A stretch of DNA of 64,000 nucleotides from JACDAE01 sp963717195 (GCA_963717195.1 CAVQVR010000001.1:372001-436000); one strand, 5' to 3'; numbered from the stretch's first letter, positions 13,498-24,009 are shown. Numbers and translations: made by a program. Notes: generated from the sequence alone by a model not told the origin.

Positions 13498-14367
13498 CTA
13501 TTTCTCGTTCCCATAAGATGCCTGCCACTGCTGGCGCACCTGCCGGGCTCGGGTAAATGTTTCGTCCAACCCTTTATCATGCATGGCAATACGTGTACGC
13601 AGTGCTTGCAGAGAGGTAATATACCCATCCAGCCAGCGTGCAATAGCTTCGCTATTCGTCAGACAGATATCACGGTACATCTCGGGACTGCCAGCCGCCA
13701 GGCGTGATACATCGCGGAAACCACTTGCCGCCAGCAAGGATGCATCCTCCCACGCTCCCCCCTCGGCAACAGTATTGACCAGGGCAATCGAAGCAAGAAA
13801 TGGCAGATGACTGACACCCGCTACCTGTCCATCGTGCTCAGCAGGCTCCAGAAAGCGTATGCGTGCACCTATACTTTCCACCAGGATCGAGACTTTTTCG
13901 ATGGCAGCAGGTTTGGTTCGTGGCGTAGGAGTCAGACAATAAATACGATCTCTAAACAGGTCTGCATCTCCCGCTTCAACTCCACTCACCTCTTTTCCTG
14001 CCATTGGATGCCCACCTACGAAGGATACTGTGGAAGGCAAGAACTCTTCAGCCCAGCTAATGACCTGTGCTTTTGTGCTTGCTACATCGGTTACGACGGC
14101 ACCTGCAGTCAGATATGGTGCACTATTTTGTAATCGTGCACACATCGCTCCCACCGGAGTTGCGAATATAATAAGATCAGCTCCACGCACGGTATCTGCA
14201 AGGCTATTATAGGCGGCATCGATAGCTCCAATTTTACGTGCACGATCACTCACGCCTTTCCCCAGGTCGTGACCCACGACCTCCTGGGCTGCTTTCGCTT
14301 TATGTAACGCAAGCCCCAGCGATCCACCAATAAGTCCAAGTCCAATAATTGCGACACGCTGAAACAT
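13498..14367 (-). CDS. tyrA: Prephenate dehydrogenase
   Basis: NAD(P)-dependent prephenate (or arogenate) dehydrogenase of tyrosine biosynthesis, 289 aa. The Rossmann motif VAIIGLGLIGGSLGLAL is at residues 4-20. Other signatures are TDVASTKAQV, the conserved VGGHPMAGKEVSGVEAGDADLF block and the catalytic-histidine region VAGVSHLPFLASIAL. The ATG at 14367 follows GGGGTG at good spacing. The longer frame up to 14478 runs into a palindrome and lacks family similarity. No ACT or chorismate mutase domain is attached. It lies alone, convergent with nothing and downstream of the glycosidase gene. Confidence 0.9.
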   Translation of the reverse strand: MFQRVAIIGLGLIGGSLGLALHKAKAAQEVVGHDLGKGVSDRARKIGAIDAAYNSLADTVRGADLIIFATPVGAMCARLQNSAPYLTAGAVVTDVASTKAQVISWAEEFLPSTVSFVGGHPMAGKEVSGVEAGDADLFRDRIYCLTPTPRTKPAAIEKVSILVESIGARIRFLEPAEHDGQVAGVSHLPFLASIALVNTVAEGGAWEDASLLAASGFRDVSRLAAGSPEMYRDICLTNSEAIARWLDGYITSLQALRTRIAMHDKGLDETFTRARQVRQQWQASYGNEK

Positions 14368-14419
14368 AGCTATCACCCCTTTTTTCAGGCAAGTATACTC
14401 CTCTCGCCATCTCTTTTTC

Positions 14420-14508
14420 AAGTAGGGGCCATGTTTACGGCGCCCAGGTGTGTCACGCACCATAAATGCATTGAACACACCTGGGCGCCGTAAACATGGC
14501 CCCTACTT
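14420..14508. repeat. 34-bp inverted repeat, GTAGGGGC family
   Basis: Perfect 34-bp arms (14420-14453 and 14475-14508) are separated by 21 nt. Each arm begins AAGTAGGGGCC and contains CGCCCAGGTG, the same phrase seen at 37291. It fills the gap between the glycosidase stop codon, which it touches, and tyrA, and could form a transcript-end hairpin. Confidence 0.8.
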
Positions 14509-17067
14509 CAATTGGCGATCACCTTCACCTGAGAGGCAGACCCACAAGTAGTGGAGACAAACACCTGGCGTCCGGAGTTGCTATCACGCACTGTATAAGC
14601 TCTCGGCAAGCCGTTAAGCATCACACTGTGAATGGTGCTACCAGCTGGTAGGGTTACCCCAACATGCAGAGCGCAGGTGAGCCGGGACTTCACTATAGTC
14701 GTCCAGGTATTGCCTGTGTGCGTAGCCATAACATCGATCAGGCCTGTGCCAACACGGATGGCGGTTCCCGAGACGGTCGCCTGACCTGGCGGGACGGCTG
14801 GGAGCACCTCAAGCAGATCATTGCCGAGCTGAGGGTCGACCCCAAGTTGCTGGTGCACAACGGGCCACAATACCCCATAGGTACCCCATGCCTGCTCAAG
14901 CGAAGAGCGCTCGTTGAACGGCTGGTCTATATTCGCAATAAAATCAGGCGACGGACCAATCTCCGGCATCATCCCCGGTTGCTCGGCAACTGCACCAAGT
15001 TGGAGTTGTGCCAGGTCATCAGTGTAGCGCTGCTGCTGACCAGGGCCAAGCAAGCCATAGTTGCCGAGCGCCACGGCCATTACTCCGGTGTTGAGGGTAT
15101 ACGCCTGCTGTGTCTTGCCCTGATAGGTACCAAAATCGCATCCTGGACTGCCTTCGACGTACATACCCCATTGCCCTGAATAGCAAGAGGTCTCGCGCAG
15201 CGCGAGCGCCGGGAGTGCATCTGCCACTGGCGCGAGTCCTGGTTGTGACACTCCACCTGGATATAGCTCAGCCTCTATCGGGGTGACGCCGGTCCACCAC
15301 CGCTGCATGAGCGGCTGATTGCCTGGATCGGTGAGCAAGTCGGCGTACTGGGGGATGCTCGGCAGCCACCAGGCATTCTGGAAGGCACGCTCCATCGCCG
15401 TGGCGTGGCTCCTAGCCCAATGTTCCGTCGTTACATCATGCTTACTCGCCGCCATGTCAGCGAGATCGAAGTAGACCACGGATCATATAGACCGCGACAT
15501 CGACGGGCTCGGCTCCTAGCGCACTTGACTCGACGTTGCCGGAACCATCCGGCCACAAGTCGTCATCGGAGCGGGTCAGGTTGACCAGGTACTGCATGTT
15601 ACGCACGCTGAACGCGTACAGCTCATCGCGGAAACGCGCGTCACCCGTCCAGCGCCACACAGTCGCTACCGCTGTCGGAAATTTGGCAGTCTCGTCGATA
15701 TCACCCGCCTCATCGTTCAATCCGTAGTATACTGAGCCGTCGCTGACAGTCTCATGCACAACCTTGCCAGAGTTCTTGTTAGCGATGATACTTACCTCGG
15801 CAAGCGAACGCAGGCCGTCCTCAGCAGTGGCAAATTGCCCGGCAGCCAGCAAAGCATATATGGTGTACTCCTGGTCGGTTGCAAACATCCACGGGTAATC
15901 CGGGAAGCCTGCCCCCTCGAAACGGATACTCGGTAGAGATCCGACTGGCGCAGGATATTGAGTGCCCTCCTCGGTCGGACGGATGTTCACGTTGTTGGCC
16001 TGCTGTGTGAGGTCAGCAAGGTTCTGCTTGCTCCACGTGACTGCAGCGGCAAGTGTAGGATCAGCCGGTAGCGACACCTGTGTCTGATTGTTCAGTATAT
16101 GGCGGACAGCAACTTTGGCCCGTAGTTCGCCAGCCGGATATGCACTCGCAGCTTGATACTCAGTCTGAGCAGCAGAGAGGCCCTGATCTGAACCAGCTAC
16201 TGTGAACCAGACTGTCCGGCTGGTCCCGGCTTGCAGCTTGAGTTCGTAGGTCAGTTCGCCGCCTGTTCCCTTGCCATAGGCTGTGTCGTCGCATCGAAAC
16301 TGGTCTGGCTCTGAGGATACCGGGCAGATCACTGGGGGATCCTGCGGTCCACGAAACGCGCTACCAGTCGTCCCAGAGATCGGAGTAAGGCCAGTCGCAC
16401 CAACGATGGCCGCCCGATCGTGGAATGTGGCATGGGCAACTGGAGGTGTCCCAACGTCCCTGAAGACCAACTGGTGGCCGTTGAACGTTGCGGTATCGGG
16501 GAGGTTGAATTGTGTCTGATCGGGTGTGGTGAAACCCCAGGGATACGCACTCATGAGTTCGGAATGAGCGTCGACGTTGAGATGAAGCGCTGTATAGTGC
16601 GACGCTGTGAGCGTGAGTCCGAACTCGACGGCACGCCGTCCATCTGGGGCAAAGTCGGTGCGGGTGACTTGCACGCCGTCCGTCGTCGGCAACGCCATCT
16701 GTACATAGCCGAAGCCTGAGGTGAAACTCGTCGCCGGGCCGATCCACTGCCCATTAACACCAAACCAGATACCATCAAGCAGCTTAATCGAAGGAGACCA
16801 GATGCCACCCATCTCGCCGCGCGTGTGAAAACCCATAGCCGGGTAACGACCATCCTCACTACCCAATTCGTAGGCTCGATCACCAGCAGCAACGTAGCGT
16901 CGCTGGCTGAGCTGGCTTGAGACTGAGAGTGTGGGGCTCAGGCTCGCTGCACCCGAGCGATTAACCGATTGTGCCTGGACTGCCGTTGTCGGCACCGCCA
17001 GCAGCATGACCATTATACACAGAAACATTGGTAGAAACCGCCGGGTGAATTTCTCGCCATAAATCAT
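14508..17067 (-). pseudogene. Secreted six-hairpin-type glycosidase, frameshifted
   Basis: One gene in two frames: 15457-17067 (N-terminal part) and 14508-15479 (C-terminal part). The ATG at 17067 follows AAGGAGAGG and begins a signal peptide (MIYGEKFTRRFLPMFLCIMV and on to VQAQS). The middle resembles glycogen-debranching/amylo-glucosidase-like six-hairpin enzymes, with FPDYPWMFATDQEYTIYALL, GKVVHETVSDGSVYYG, DETAKFPTAVATVWRWTGD and NVESSALGAEPVDVAVYMIR. Dropping one base near 15471 rejoins the frame as RGL-FDLADMA. The product would be an extracellular alpha-glucan-type hydrolase, but exact family and substrate are uncertain. The break is either a real inactivation or a sequencing error. 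Confidence 0.7.
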
Positions 17068-17256
17068 TTTTTGCCTCTCCTTTGTGGCAGATGAAAATAC
17101 TTGAAGAACATGCATTGGTTTCCTGTTTACTTGTACAGCTTTTCAGCGATTCTCCTTTCTAAATATAGTATCTCATTCCTAATATTAGGCACGAGGCAAA
17201 TAGATCTTCAGATGCAAATACTCAGGTGGATGACATGGTGGACAATGTACCTTAAC

Positions 17257-17297
17257 AAAAGAGGTAGGGGCCAGATTTATCACGCCCTACCTCTTTT
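17257..17297. repeat. 13-bp inverted repeat, GTAGGGGC family
   Basis: Perfect arms AAAAGAGGTAGGG (17257-17269) and its complement (17285-17297) flank a loop holding GGCCAGATTTATCACG, the same core as at 4118 and 37277. It lies just beyond the 3' end of the 17327 gene and may serve as its terminator on the minus strand. Confidence 0.7.
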
Positions 17298-17326
17298 GCA
17301 CGTATCTCCTAATTATGAGATGTATC

Positions 17327-18109
17327 TTAGAAATAAACGAGGTCTTCCAACCACTCCTCACCACCCACACCAAGCACCGAAGCCAGCATATTCGTCACAT
17401 CGTCACTGAGCAACACTGCACGCTCCTTACGATACAACTCTAGAAAACGTGGGAGCACATCCGCTTCGTACTTATCCAGCAGATCGGCAGCAAATTGTTC
17501 CAGCAACAATTCGTAGCTCAGATAATCTTCAGGAAGAGTGTCCTCAAACCAGTCAAAGCCACGCACAGTAACTGGCGTTTTGCCATCCGCTTCAGGTTCA
17601 AAAATGTCAACGTATTCCTCGCGCAGGTCTTTATTCACTACCCCCTGCACGCTATCAAGGCGATGCGCAAGCCAGAGCGCGGCAAACTTGAGCTGCCACT
17701 CGTCCGCCCATAAAGGATAGTCATCAGGCCAGGGACGCGGATCATTTTCCAGGAAAGCCAGCGTCAATGCCTGATAAAGCATAAAGGCCAGTTTCTCCTG
17801 CGTCGGCTCACCAAAAACAGAAGCAACCTCGACCGGCACTACCAGCACTCCTGGTGAGCTTACATTTGTCCAGTAAGGCAGAAGGTCACTATTCTCCTCT
17901 GATTCATCACGGGGGGCTAGCGGCCAATCATTCGTAGCAACCAGTAGCACTTCCATCTCTGGCAAAGGCGTGTTAAGTAACTCGCCCAATAGTTTGCCAG
18001 CATTGTCAAGTGTTTGAAATATCCAACGAGCATGTACTTCTTCACCCGTTGGATAGTAGGTTTCAGGTACTACAGGTAATGTTTCATAATGTTCATACGG
18101 AAACTGCAT
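17327..18109 (-). CDS. Acidic protein of unknown function, partner of GTPase
   Basis: I do not recognise this 260-aa protein. It is strongly acidic, rich in Trp and Tyr, has no signal peptide or membrane segment, and shows no catalytic motif. It follows the GTPase gene on the same strand with 8 bp between stop and start, so it is almost certainly co-transcribed and may be a partner. The start ATG at 18109 is the first in frame, with AAGGGACGG upstream at a rather long distance. A small palindrome lies just past its end. Confidence 0.65.
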   Translation of the reverse strand: MQFPYEHYETLPVVPETYYPTGEEVHARWIFQTLDNAGKLLGELLNTPLPEMEVLLVATNDWPLAPRDESEENSDLLPYWTNVSSPGVLVVPVEVASVFGEPTQEKLAFMLYQALTLAFLENDPRPWPDDYPLWADEWQLKFAALWLAHRLDSVQGVVNKDLREEYVDIFEPEADGKTPVTVRGFDWFEDTLPEDYLSYELLLEQFAADLLDKYEADVLPRFLELYRKERAVLLSDDVTNMLASVLGVGGEEWLEDLVYF

Positions 18110-18117
18110 AGAGCGTT

Positions 18118-19355
18118 TTAAGCCGTCCCTTCCTCCAGCACTTTCTCGCGCGGCTCTGGTAGGGCCGGCGGGGGAGTGCTCTCTTCAGCGATCTCACGGC
18201 GCAGCTCCTGTATTTTATTTTCGCGCCGGAAACGATGGTAAAAATCCACATAGAGCTGACGCAGGCGGCTCGGTTTAATCTTCTTGCCACCTTCATAATA
18301 CTCAAGCACGACTTCGCCCATCGACCAGGTGGAAGCTGCTGCGATGGCTCCCGCGACAAAATCTCCACCAAAAGGAACAAGCTTGGCCGCCTGCTCAGCG
18401 ACGTAGCGCATGCCCAGTCCTCCAACCATCGCCGCAATCAGCTCTCGTGCATGTTTTCTGGCACTGCTGTCATCCATCAATTCGCCATAGAGCGCAGCCA
18501 TCTTCAATACAAGGCGAGCCTGCACTCCCAGAATAATGGGAATGTCGATGAAGGGGATCGGCTCCAGACCCGCTGTAAGGGTGAGTAGTGTTGCGTTGCG
18601 AATGATTTTCTGTGCCGCTTGACGCCGGAATGCTGGAAGTTCGCGTCCTATCGCCAGCGCTGCCTCCGGGCTTGCTTCAATAATGGCCGGGATTAGCTCT
18701 TCGACGACGTTCGCGCCTGTCTTTCCAGAGATGGGAATGACACCAACCGCGCTCAGCATTACTGCAACCTCTGTCGCAAACTGATCGCCTCCTTCGCCGC
18801 CCTTCAAGGTATCGACCTTGTTTGCTACGATAATGGTTGGCTTCTTCAGCTTCTTGATCGTCTCATACAATTCACGATCTTCCGCCTGCAACCCGCTTGA
18901 CGCATCAATCAAAAACACGATGACGCTGGCCTGGTCCATTCCACTCTCCATTACGCTCGGCAGATGTCCAGGAGTATCTACCAGTGTAAATGGACCAAAA
19001 TCAGTACGTACTAATGTCTTCGTTGTGCCAACCTGGGGTGAAACAGGAGAGAATTCTGACCCTTCAGTTTATTGAAGAGCGTACTTTTCCCTGAATTAGG
19101 TTGACCGACGATTACAACCGTGTTATTCAAGCCTTCAAGCACTTCGCTCTGTGCTTTTTTCCAATTCACAGCCTTCATAAACGCCTGAACGACCGCAATA
19201 CTGCCAGGCAAATTCTTCAGGGCACCAACTCCAAAGTCGCGTAGACCGCGCTTCCGATCACTAGTTACTCGCAGTGCGCTGGCTATCGCATTCTTCTTGA
19301 GCTTTTTTTGCTGCTCATCATCTACCTGTACATACGTACGTTTTGTGTTCGCCAC
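18118..19355 (-). pseudogene. Era/DUF697-type GTPase, frameshifted
   Basis: P-loop GTPase in two frames. The first part (19011-19355) starts GTG after AAGGGAA and holds the G1 motif GQPNSGKST (residues 84-92). It leaves frame near 19047-19058 at TCTCTCC. The second frame continues SPVSPQVGTTKT (G2), then VDTPGHLP (G3), IVANKVDTL (G4) and SGKTGAN (G5-like). The C-terminal half has hydrophobic stretches (PIPFIDIPIILGVQARLV, ELIAAMVGGLG) typical of DUF697/YcjF-like membrane-associated GTPases. A 1- or 2-base slip restores one ORF of about 410 aa. All G motifs are intact, so a sequencing error is as likely as true decay. It forms an operon with the 17327 gene. Confidence 0.7.
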
Positions 19356-19599
19356 GGATTATTCCCTTCCCTGATTTTATTGAGTCAGAGCTTAAAGTTG
19401 AAGCTAGAGACCTGTCACTTTGATTATAGACACCTTTACGCGTAAGAGCAAACATCACAGTATTACCACGAACGTTCATCATAGCGCGACTCATCCAGGC
19501 TGCCCCCATAGAAAGCTACCACCAGAAATCGTCAACACCTCTCCCAGGTGTTACAATGACACAAACCGATAATTCCTAGAAGTAGACCTGGAGAAAAAC

Positions 19600-20937
19600 A
19601 TGTCCACATCTTCCCACCATAACGATATAACTATCTACCAACGCCCTGTTGAACTACTACAACGTCTCATTCAATTCGATACAACCAATCCACCTGGCAA
19701 CGAAGCCGAATGCATTCACTATATTAATACGTTGCTCACGGAAGCGGGGTTTGAAACGCTGCTCCTGGGACCAGATCCCGCACGCCCTAACCTCGTTACG
19801 CGCTTGAAGGGTCGGGGAGATGCCAGACCTCTGTTGCTCCAGGGCCATGTCGATGTTGTACCTACATCTGGACAGACATGGCAACATCCTCCCTTCTCAG
19901 GAAAGATTACTGATGGCTACCTCTGGGGCCGAGGCACACTGGATATGAAGGGCGGCGTGGCAATGATGATCTCTGCCTTAATGCGTGCAAAAGCTGAAGG
20001 GACTGAGTTCCCTGGCGATATTGTGCTTGCCCTTCTCAGCGACGAAGAGGCAGGCGGCATCGAGGGCGCGCAATACCTGGTTGAACACCACGCCGATCTG
20101 TTTAAGGATATCCGTTATGCCCTGGGAGAATTCGGCGGCTTCAGCATTCATATCGGAGGGAAAAAGCTCTATCTGATCCAGGTACTTGAAAAGCAGGTCT
20201 GCTGGATGAAGGCAACGCTGCGTGGTCCTGGTGGTCATGCCTCACTCCCCATGCGCGGTGGTGCCAGCGCGAAACTGGGACGCCTCCTACAACAGTTGGA
20301 TCAGAATCGCTTGCCAGTGCATATTACCGAAATTCCGCGTCAGATGCTGGAAACACTTTCTACTACACTCCCCGGCCCGGTTGGCGCTCAGTTTAAACGC
20401 ATGCTCGATCCAACCCAGACCGATAGCGCACTTGATACACTCGGTGTCCATCAACGGCTCTTTGAACCAATTCTACGTAACATGGTCAATGCCACCATTG
20501 TGCACGGAGGTAGCAAAATCAACGTCATCCCCAGTGAGATCATTGTAGAGATGGATAGCCGCCTCTTGCCTGGTTTCAGCCCCGACGATATGCTAACCGA
20601 ATTACGCCAGATCATTGGCAACGAGGCCGAACTCGAAATTACACGCTACAGTCCGGGCTTTTCTGAAGCGAACATGGGCCTGTTCGAAACGCTGAGTACC
20701 ATCCTGCAGGAGGCCGATCCTGATTGCATCCCCATTCCATTTCTTATGCCGGTCGTTACCGATGGACGCTTCTTCTCACAACTGGGTATTCAGACGTATG
20801 GCTTCATACCCCTGAATCTCCCTGAGAATTTTAACTTCCTGGAGACGGTCCATGCTGCCGATGAGCGTGTCCCTCCTGAAGCCATAAAATCTGGCACACA
20901 GGCTATATATGAAGTGCTACGCCGTAATCATGTGTAG
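19600..20937 (+). CDS. M20-family metallopeptidase/deacylase (ArgE/DapE-like)
   Basis: Zinc-dependent amidohydrolase of 445 aa, of the acetylornithine deacetylase/succinyl-diaminopimelate desuccinylase/carboxypeptidase group. Metal ligands are in GHVDVVP (about residues 82-88), GTLDMKGG (about 112-119) and SDEEAGG (about 147-153). The dimerisation domain begins RGPGGHASLPMRGG. The ATG at 19600 follows GGAG. No biosynthetic neighbours are present, so peptidase and amino-acid deacylase roles are equally open. It is divergent from the GTPase operon. Confidence 0.83.
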   Translation: MSTSSHHNDITIYQRPVELLQRLIQFDTTNPPGNEAECIHYINTLLTEAGFETLLLGPDPARPNLVTRLKGRGDARPLLLQGHVDVVPTSGQTWQHPPFSGKITDGYLWGRGTLDMKGGVAMMISALMRAKAEGTEFPGDIVLALLSDEEAGGIEGAQYLVEHHADLFKDIRYALGEFGGFSIHIGGKKLYLIQVLEKQVCWMKATLRGPGGHASLPMRGGASAKLGRLLQQLDQNRLPVHITEIPRQMLETLSTTLPGPVGAQFKRMLDPTQTDSALDTLGVHQRLFEPILRNMVNATIVHGGSKINVIPSEIIVEMDSRLLPGFSPDDMLTELRQIIGNEAELEITRYSPGFSEANMGLFETLSTILQEADPDCIPIPFLMPVVTDGRFFSQLGIQTYGFIPLNLPENFNFLETVHAADERVPPEAIKSGTQAIYEVLRRNHV

Positions 20938-20992
20938 ACTTGCTCGGGCAACCTTACGCATGATTACAACATCCCCATTTCTGCCTACTCGC

Positions 20993-21021
20993 TTGACGTA
21001 GAACGCTTTTTCTGACATACT
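20993..21021 (+). promoter_or_regulatory. Sigma70-type promoter upstream of the 21081 gene and nth
   Basis: TTGACG (20993-20998) and CATACT (21016-21021) are separated by 17 bp. It would drive the 95-aa gene and nth. Confidence 0.45.
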
Positions 21022-21080
21022 CAAGGGAGAAGTAATGTAAATTCTATCCTATCTCCTGACCAGCAACGAAAGGCAGCGTA

Positions 21081-21368
21081 ATGCAAGATACGCCTCTACA
21101 AAGTACTACCGAAGAGCGAGATTATCGCGCAGGCTTTGCGCTAGTGATGCGTTTCGCTGACCACGCAAAGCTACGCGGCTGGCACCTCACCGACCGTCAA
21201 TTAGTCCATGAAATTATCCAGCGCGAACGGGCTGCTTTCATTCGCGATAAAAGCTCACTCCCCGTCGTGGGATCAGAAGTTCATTCCGCAGCGTGGAACC
21301 GTGGTCAGGCCGACGCTCTGCGTGAACTATTACGCGAACAAAAAGCACCTTCCAGGAAGGATATATAA
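21081..21368 (+). CDS. Small protein of unknown function upstream of nth
   Basis: Charged 95-aa protein (MQDTPLQSTTEERDYRAGFA at the start) rich in Arg, Glu and Leu and predicted helical. I do not recognise a family. The ATG has AAAGG upstream and a promoter 60 bp further up. It ends 12 bp before nth, implying a two-gene operon, but no link to DNA repair can be read from it. Confidence 0.6.
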   Translation: MQDTPLQSTTEERDYRAGFALVMRFADHAKLRGWHLTDRQLVHEIIQRERAAFIRDKSSLPVVGSEVHSAAWNRGQADALRELLREQKAPSRKDI

Positions 21369-21380
21369 ACAAAGCCACCG

Positions 21381-22061
21381 ATGGAAACGCAAGGCCCCTC
21401 AATTTACACTGAACCCCAACCGGGCTCGGCAGAGCAAGTCAACGCGATTAGCGCCGAACTACGCCACCTCTACCCGCAAGCGACCTGTACGCTCGATTAC
21501 ACCAACACGTTAGAGCTTCTGATCGCGACACAACTCTCGGCGCAATGTACGGATGAACGCGTCAACATCGTGACAAAAACGTTATTCCAGAAGTATCGCA
21601 GCGTCGAAGATTTCGCCTATGCAAATCCTGAAGAACTGGAACAGGATATCCGCTCGACTGGTTTCTATCGCAACAAAGCCAAAAATATTCGCGCGGCCTG
21701 CCAGCGTATCCTCACTATCTATGGAGGCGAAGTTCCACATACGATGACGGACCTGCTCACTCTGCCAGGGGTCGCACGCAAAACTGCCAACGTTGTCCTG
21801 GGCAATGGCTTCAACATCGTAGAAGGCTTCGTAGTCGATACACATGTCGGTCGCCTCTCACGACGCTTTGGCTGGACAAAAAACGACGATCCAGTCAAAG
21901 TCGAACAGGATCTGATACGTATTACTCCCCATAAAGACTGGCTTGATCTCTCGCATCTGTTGATCTTTCATGGACGTGCTATTTGCTATGCACGCAATCC
22001 AGCATGTGAGAAGTGTACGCTGGCGCATCTCTGCCCTTCGGCATTTGTCGCCAAACGCTGA
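21381..22061 (+). CDS. nth: Endonuclease III (DNA glycosylase/AP lyase)
   Basis: Base-excision-repair enzyme of 226 aa that removes oxidised pyrimidines and nicks abasic sites. The helix-hairpin-helix LPGVARKTANVVL holds the catalytic Lys (about residue 134), and VVDTHVGRLS holds the catalytic Asp (about 153). The 4Fe-4S loop has the exact C-X6-C-X2-C-X5-C spacing in CYARNPACEKCTLAHLC. Length is typical. It follows the 95-aa gene by 12 bp and converges on the lipid kinase gene. Confidence 0.95.
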   Translation: METQGPSIYTEPQPGSAEQVNAISAELRHLYPQATCTLDYTNTLELLIATQLSAQCTDERVNIVTKTLFQKYRSVEDFAYANPEELEQDIRSTGFYRNKAKNIRAACQRILTIYGGEVPHTMTDLLTLPGVARKTANVVLGNGFNIVEGFVVDTHVGRLSRRFGWTKNDDPVKVEQDLIRITPHKDWLDLSHLLIFHGRAICYARNPACEKCTLAHLCPSAFVAKR

Positions 22062-22075
22062 TGGATGTAAGCGTG

Positions 22076-22990
22076 TCATACTCGTATCTGCAACGCCCCC
22101 GGCATAATCTGCGCAGCAAAAGAAGTACCGCTATCCGTCTCGCCATCCATCAACATATTTACTGTATCTCTACTCTCAATACGCACCGTTTTGGCACGAT
22201 AGAACGTCACCTCTGGTAGATTGGCATGCTCACCTTTCTTGACAACAGGCAGCAATTTCAGCGCTCGTAGCAGAGGCGCGTAATCAATGGCACAGACATC
22301 AAAAAGGCCATCTCCAGGATCTGCACCTGGATTGATATGGAACCCTGCACCATACGTTGATCCATTGCTTACCGTTAGCAAAACATAACGCTTCTCTACT
22401 GTCTGCTCATAGGTGCCGCCATCCAGGTGAAACTTCAGCCAGGGACAGCGAGAATAACCGAACAATAACTGTTGAAGTGTGGCAGTATAGTAGAGCCGCG
22501 ACCCACTCATAAAAGGGAACTTTTTCAGTCGATTGGCTGCAGCGGCAATATTCGCATCCAATCCAACGCCAAATGCATTGACAAAAAAACGGTTATTGAC
22601 GCGTCCCGCGTCCATCTCGACCACTCGTCCGTGAAAGGCTCGTTCTATAGCATCCGCAGGATCACGTGGCAAATTGAGGGCATGCCAGGCATAATCATTG
22701 CCGGAACCAGCTGGAATAATGCCCAACGGGACGCGCTTGCCGGTAGATAGAATACCATTCACTACTTCGTGAACCGAGCCATCTCCACCTGCAATAACCA
22801 CAGAACGCCCTTCATCTGCAGCATGAGCAGCACGATCATACGCTTCTCCAGGCCCACTGGTTTCGACATATTCGGCCTGCTCTTGCTCTATATAAGGGTG
22901 CAGTAAGGCTCGATAAGCGTGTATTTTGCCACGATTGGCATAGGGATTGAGGATCACCAGGGGATGAGTTGAGGACTCCGCTGTCTCCAT
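22076..22990 (-). CDS. Diacylglycerol/sphingosine-type lipid kinase (DgkB/YegS family)
   Basis: ATP-dependent lipid kinase of 304 aa. The DAGK catalytic domain shows VILNPYANRGK (N-terminus), the nucleotide loop VIAGGDGSVHEVVNGI and LGIIPAGSGNDYAWHALNLP. The C-terminal beta-rich domain has NGSTYGAGFHINPGADPGDG and ends in a typical MDGE strand region. The ATG at 22990 has AAGGAG upstream and is chosen over the frame extending to 23068. It likely phosphorylates diacylglycerol for phospholipid recycling. It is divergent from the Lrp-type regulator, with about 120 bp shared between them. Confidence 0.87.
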   Translation of the reverse strand: METAESSTHPLVILNPYANRGKIHAYRALLHPYIEQEQAEYVETSGPGEAYDRAAHAADEGRSVVIAGGDGSVHEVVNGILSTGKRVPLGIIPAGSGNDYAWHALNLPRDPADAIERAFHGRVVEMDAGRVNNRFFVNAFGVGLDANIAAAANRLKKFPFMSGSRLYYTATLQQLLFGYSRCPWLKFHLDGGTYEQTVEKRYVLLTVSNGSTYGAGFHINPGADPGDGLFDVCAIDYAPLLRALKLLPVVKKGEHANLPEVTFYRAKTVRIESRDTVNMLMDGETDSGTSFAAQIMPGALQIRV

Positions 22991-23071
22991 AGCAAGCTCC
23001 TTCTGTAGAAAGATGCATTTTGCTGATTGTACCACCATTTCAATATCTCTACAATTCAGCCATTCCACTTA

Positions 23072-23100
23072 TTGCACAATCCCTCTTGACGTGGTAATAT
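23072..23100 (+). promoter_or_regulatory. Promoter of the Lrp-type regulator, nearly leaderless
   Basis: TTGCAC (23072-23077) and TAATAT (23095-23100) have 17-bp spacing. Transcription would start near 23107, only about 3 nt before the ATG at 23110. No Shine-Dalgarno precedes that ATG, consistent with a leaderless mRNA. Confidence 0.5.
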
Positions 23101-23109
23101 TGGGCACAC

Positions 23110-23631
23110 ATGGACCTGCAAACAACAAAAAATACAATAGACGAGATCGACCAGCGCATCATTGAGGCTCTGCAACAAGATGGGCGGCGACCATTCACGA
23201 AAATAGCCGCCGACCTGGGTATTTCTGAAGCCAGTGTCCGCCAACGCGTGTCTCACTTGATTAACACTGAGGTGATGCAGATCGTGGCTGTAACCAACCC
23301 GGTAAAACTAGGCTTCTCTATGGCAAGCATGATCGGCATTCGCGTCGCAGGCGAACGTCTGATGGAAGTCGTCCACGAGATCGCCGAGTTCGATGAGGTG
23401 ATCTATCTCATTCTCTGCACTGGTCGCTTCGATCTCCTGGCCGAAGTGGTATGCCGCGATAATGACCATTTCTTGAATTTTTTGACTGAAAAGCTCTATA
23501 AGGTTCCCGGAGTGCAACTTGCAGAAACCTATACCTATCTGCGCGTCTGTAAGCAAAATGACTGGGCCTTCCTTTCACAGGCACGCCTCTCACCATCACC
23601 CCCACCACACCATCCTCTACCTGAAGGATAG
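23110..23631 (+). CDS. Lrp/AsnC-family transcriptional regulator
   Basis: DNA-binding regulator of 173 aa. The N-terminal winged helix (about residues 10-60, IDQRIIEALQQDGRRPFTKI and ISEASVRQRVSHL) is followed by a RAM/ligand domain ending TYTYLRVCKQND. These proteins form octamers and respond to amino acids or related metabolites; the effector here is unknown. The tail is Pro/His-rich and variable. It is divergent from the lipid kinase, which it may regulate, though that is only inference from position. Confidence 0.87.
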   Translation: MDLQTTKNTIDEIDQRIIEALQQDGRRPFTKIAADLGISEASVRQRVSHLINTEVMQIVAVTNPVKLGFSMASMIGIRVAGERLMEVVHEIAEFDEVIYLILCTGRFDLLAEVVCRDNDHFLNFLTEKLYKVPGVQLAETYTYLRVCKQNDWAFLSQARLSPSPPPHHPLPEG

Positions 23632-24009
23632 AAGAATTGCACTTTTTTCGTGTTGCAAGCCAGCGACAAGCAGACAAATATCCTACCGTTGGCAGCATCA
23701 AATATCCATGCACTAGAAACTGATGATACAAACGTTTGTTAAGAAAGGAAAGCAAGCGTTGCTATGAAAAATGTACCGATCACATTTGACATCATTTTCT
23801 GATACTGTATAATGATTGGCAAGCAGACAAGACCAGGCAACGTCTAGTGGTGATTGCACCTTGAGAGCTATTCCTTATATTTTTTATCTGTCCGCCCGAA
23901 AAACATCTGTGATGCACACGTGAGGATAAAAGACGTTCCTGACAGACAGGGCGAGAAGGGCCAGAGCTGAAACCACGAAAGCACCATACTACTTCCCTTC
24001 AGTCCCTGG
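23632..24009. other. Intergenic region before the orphan IS605-type end
   Basis: This 378-bp stretch has no recognisable gene. It is relatively AT-rich up to about 23900. It may include the remains of the transposon whose right end lies at 24010-24193, but I see no TnpA or TnpB coding similarity. Confidence 0.4.

Noticed and set aside
14368..14478. Longer N-terminus for tyrA
   Set aside because: The extra codons fall in a 34-bp palindrome, and the ribosome site favours the ATG at 14367.
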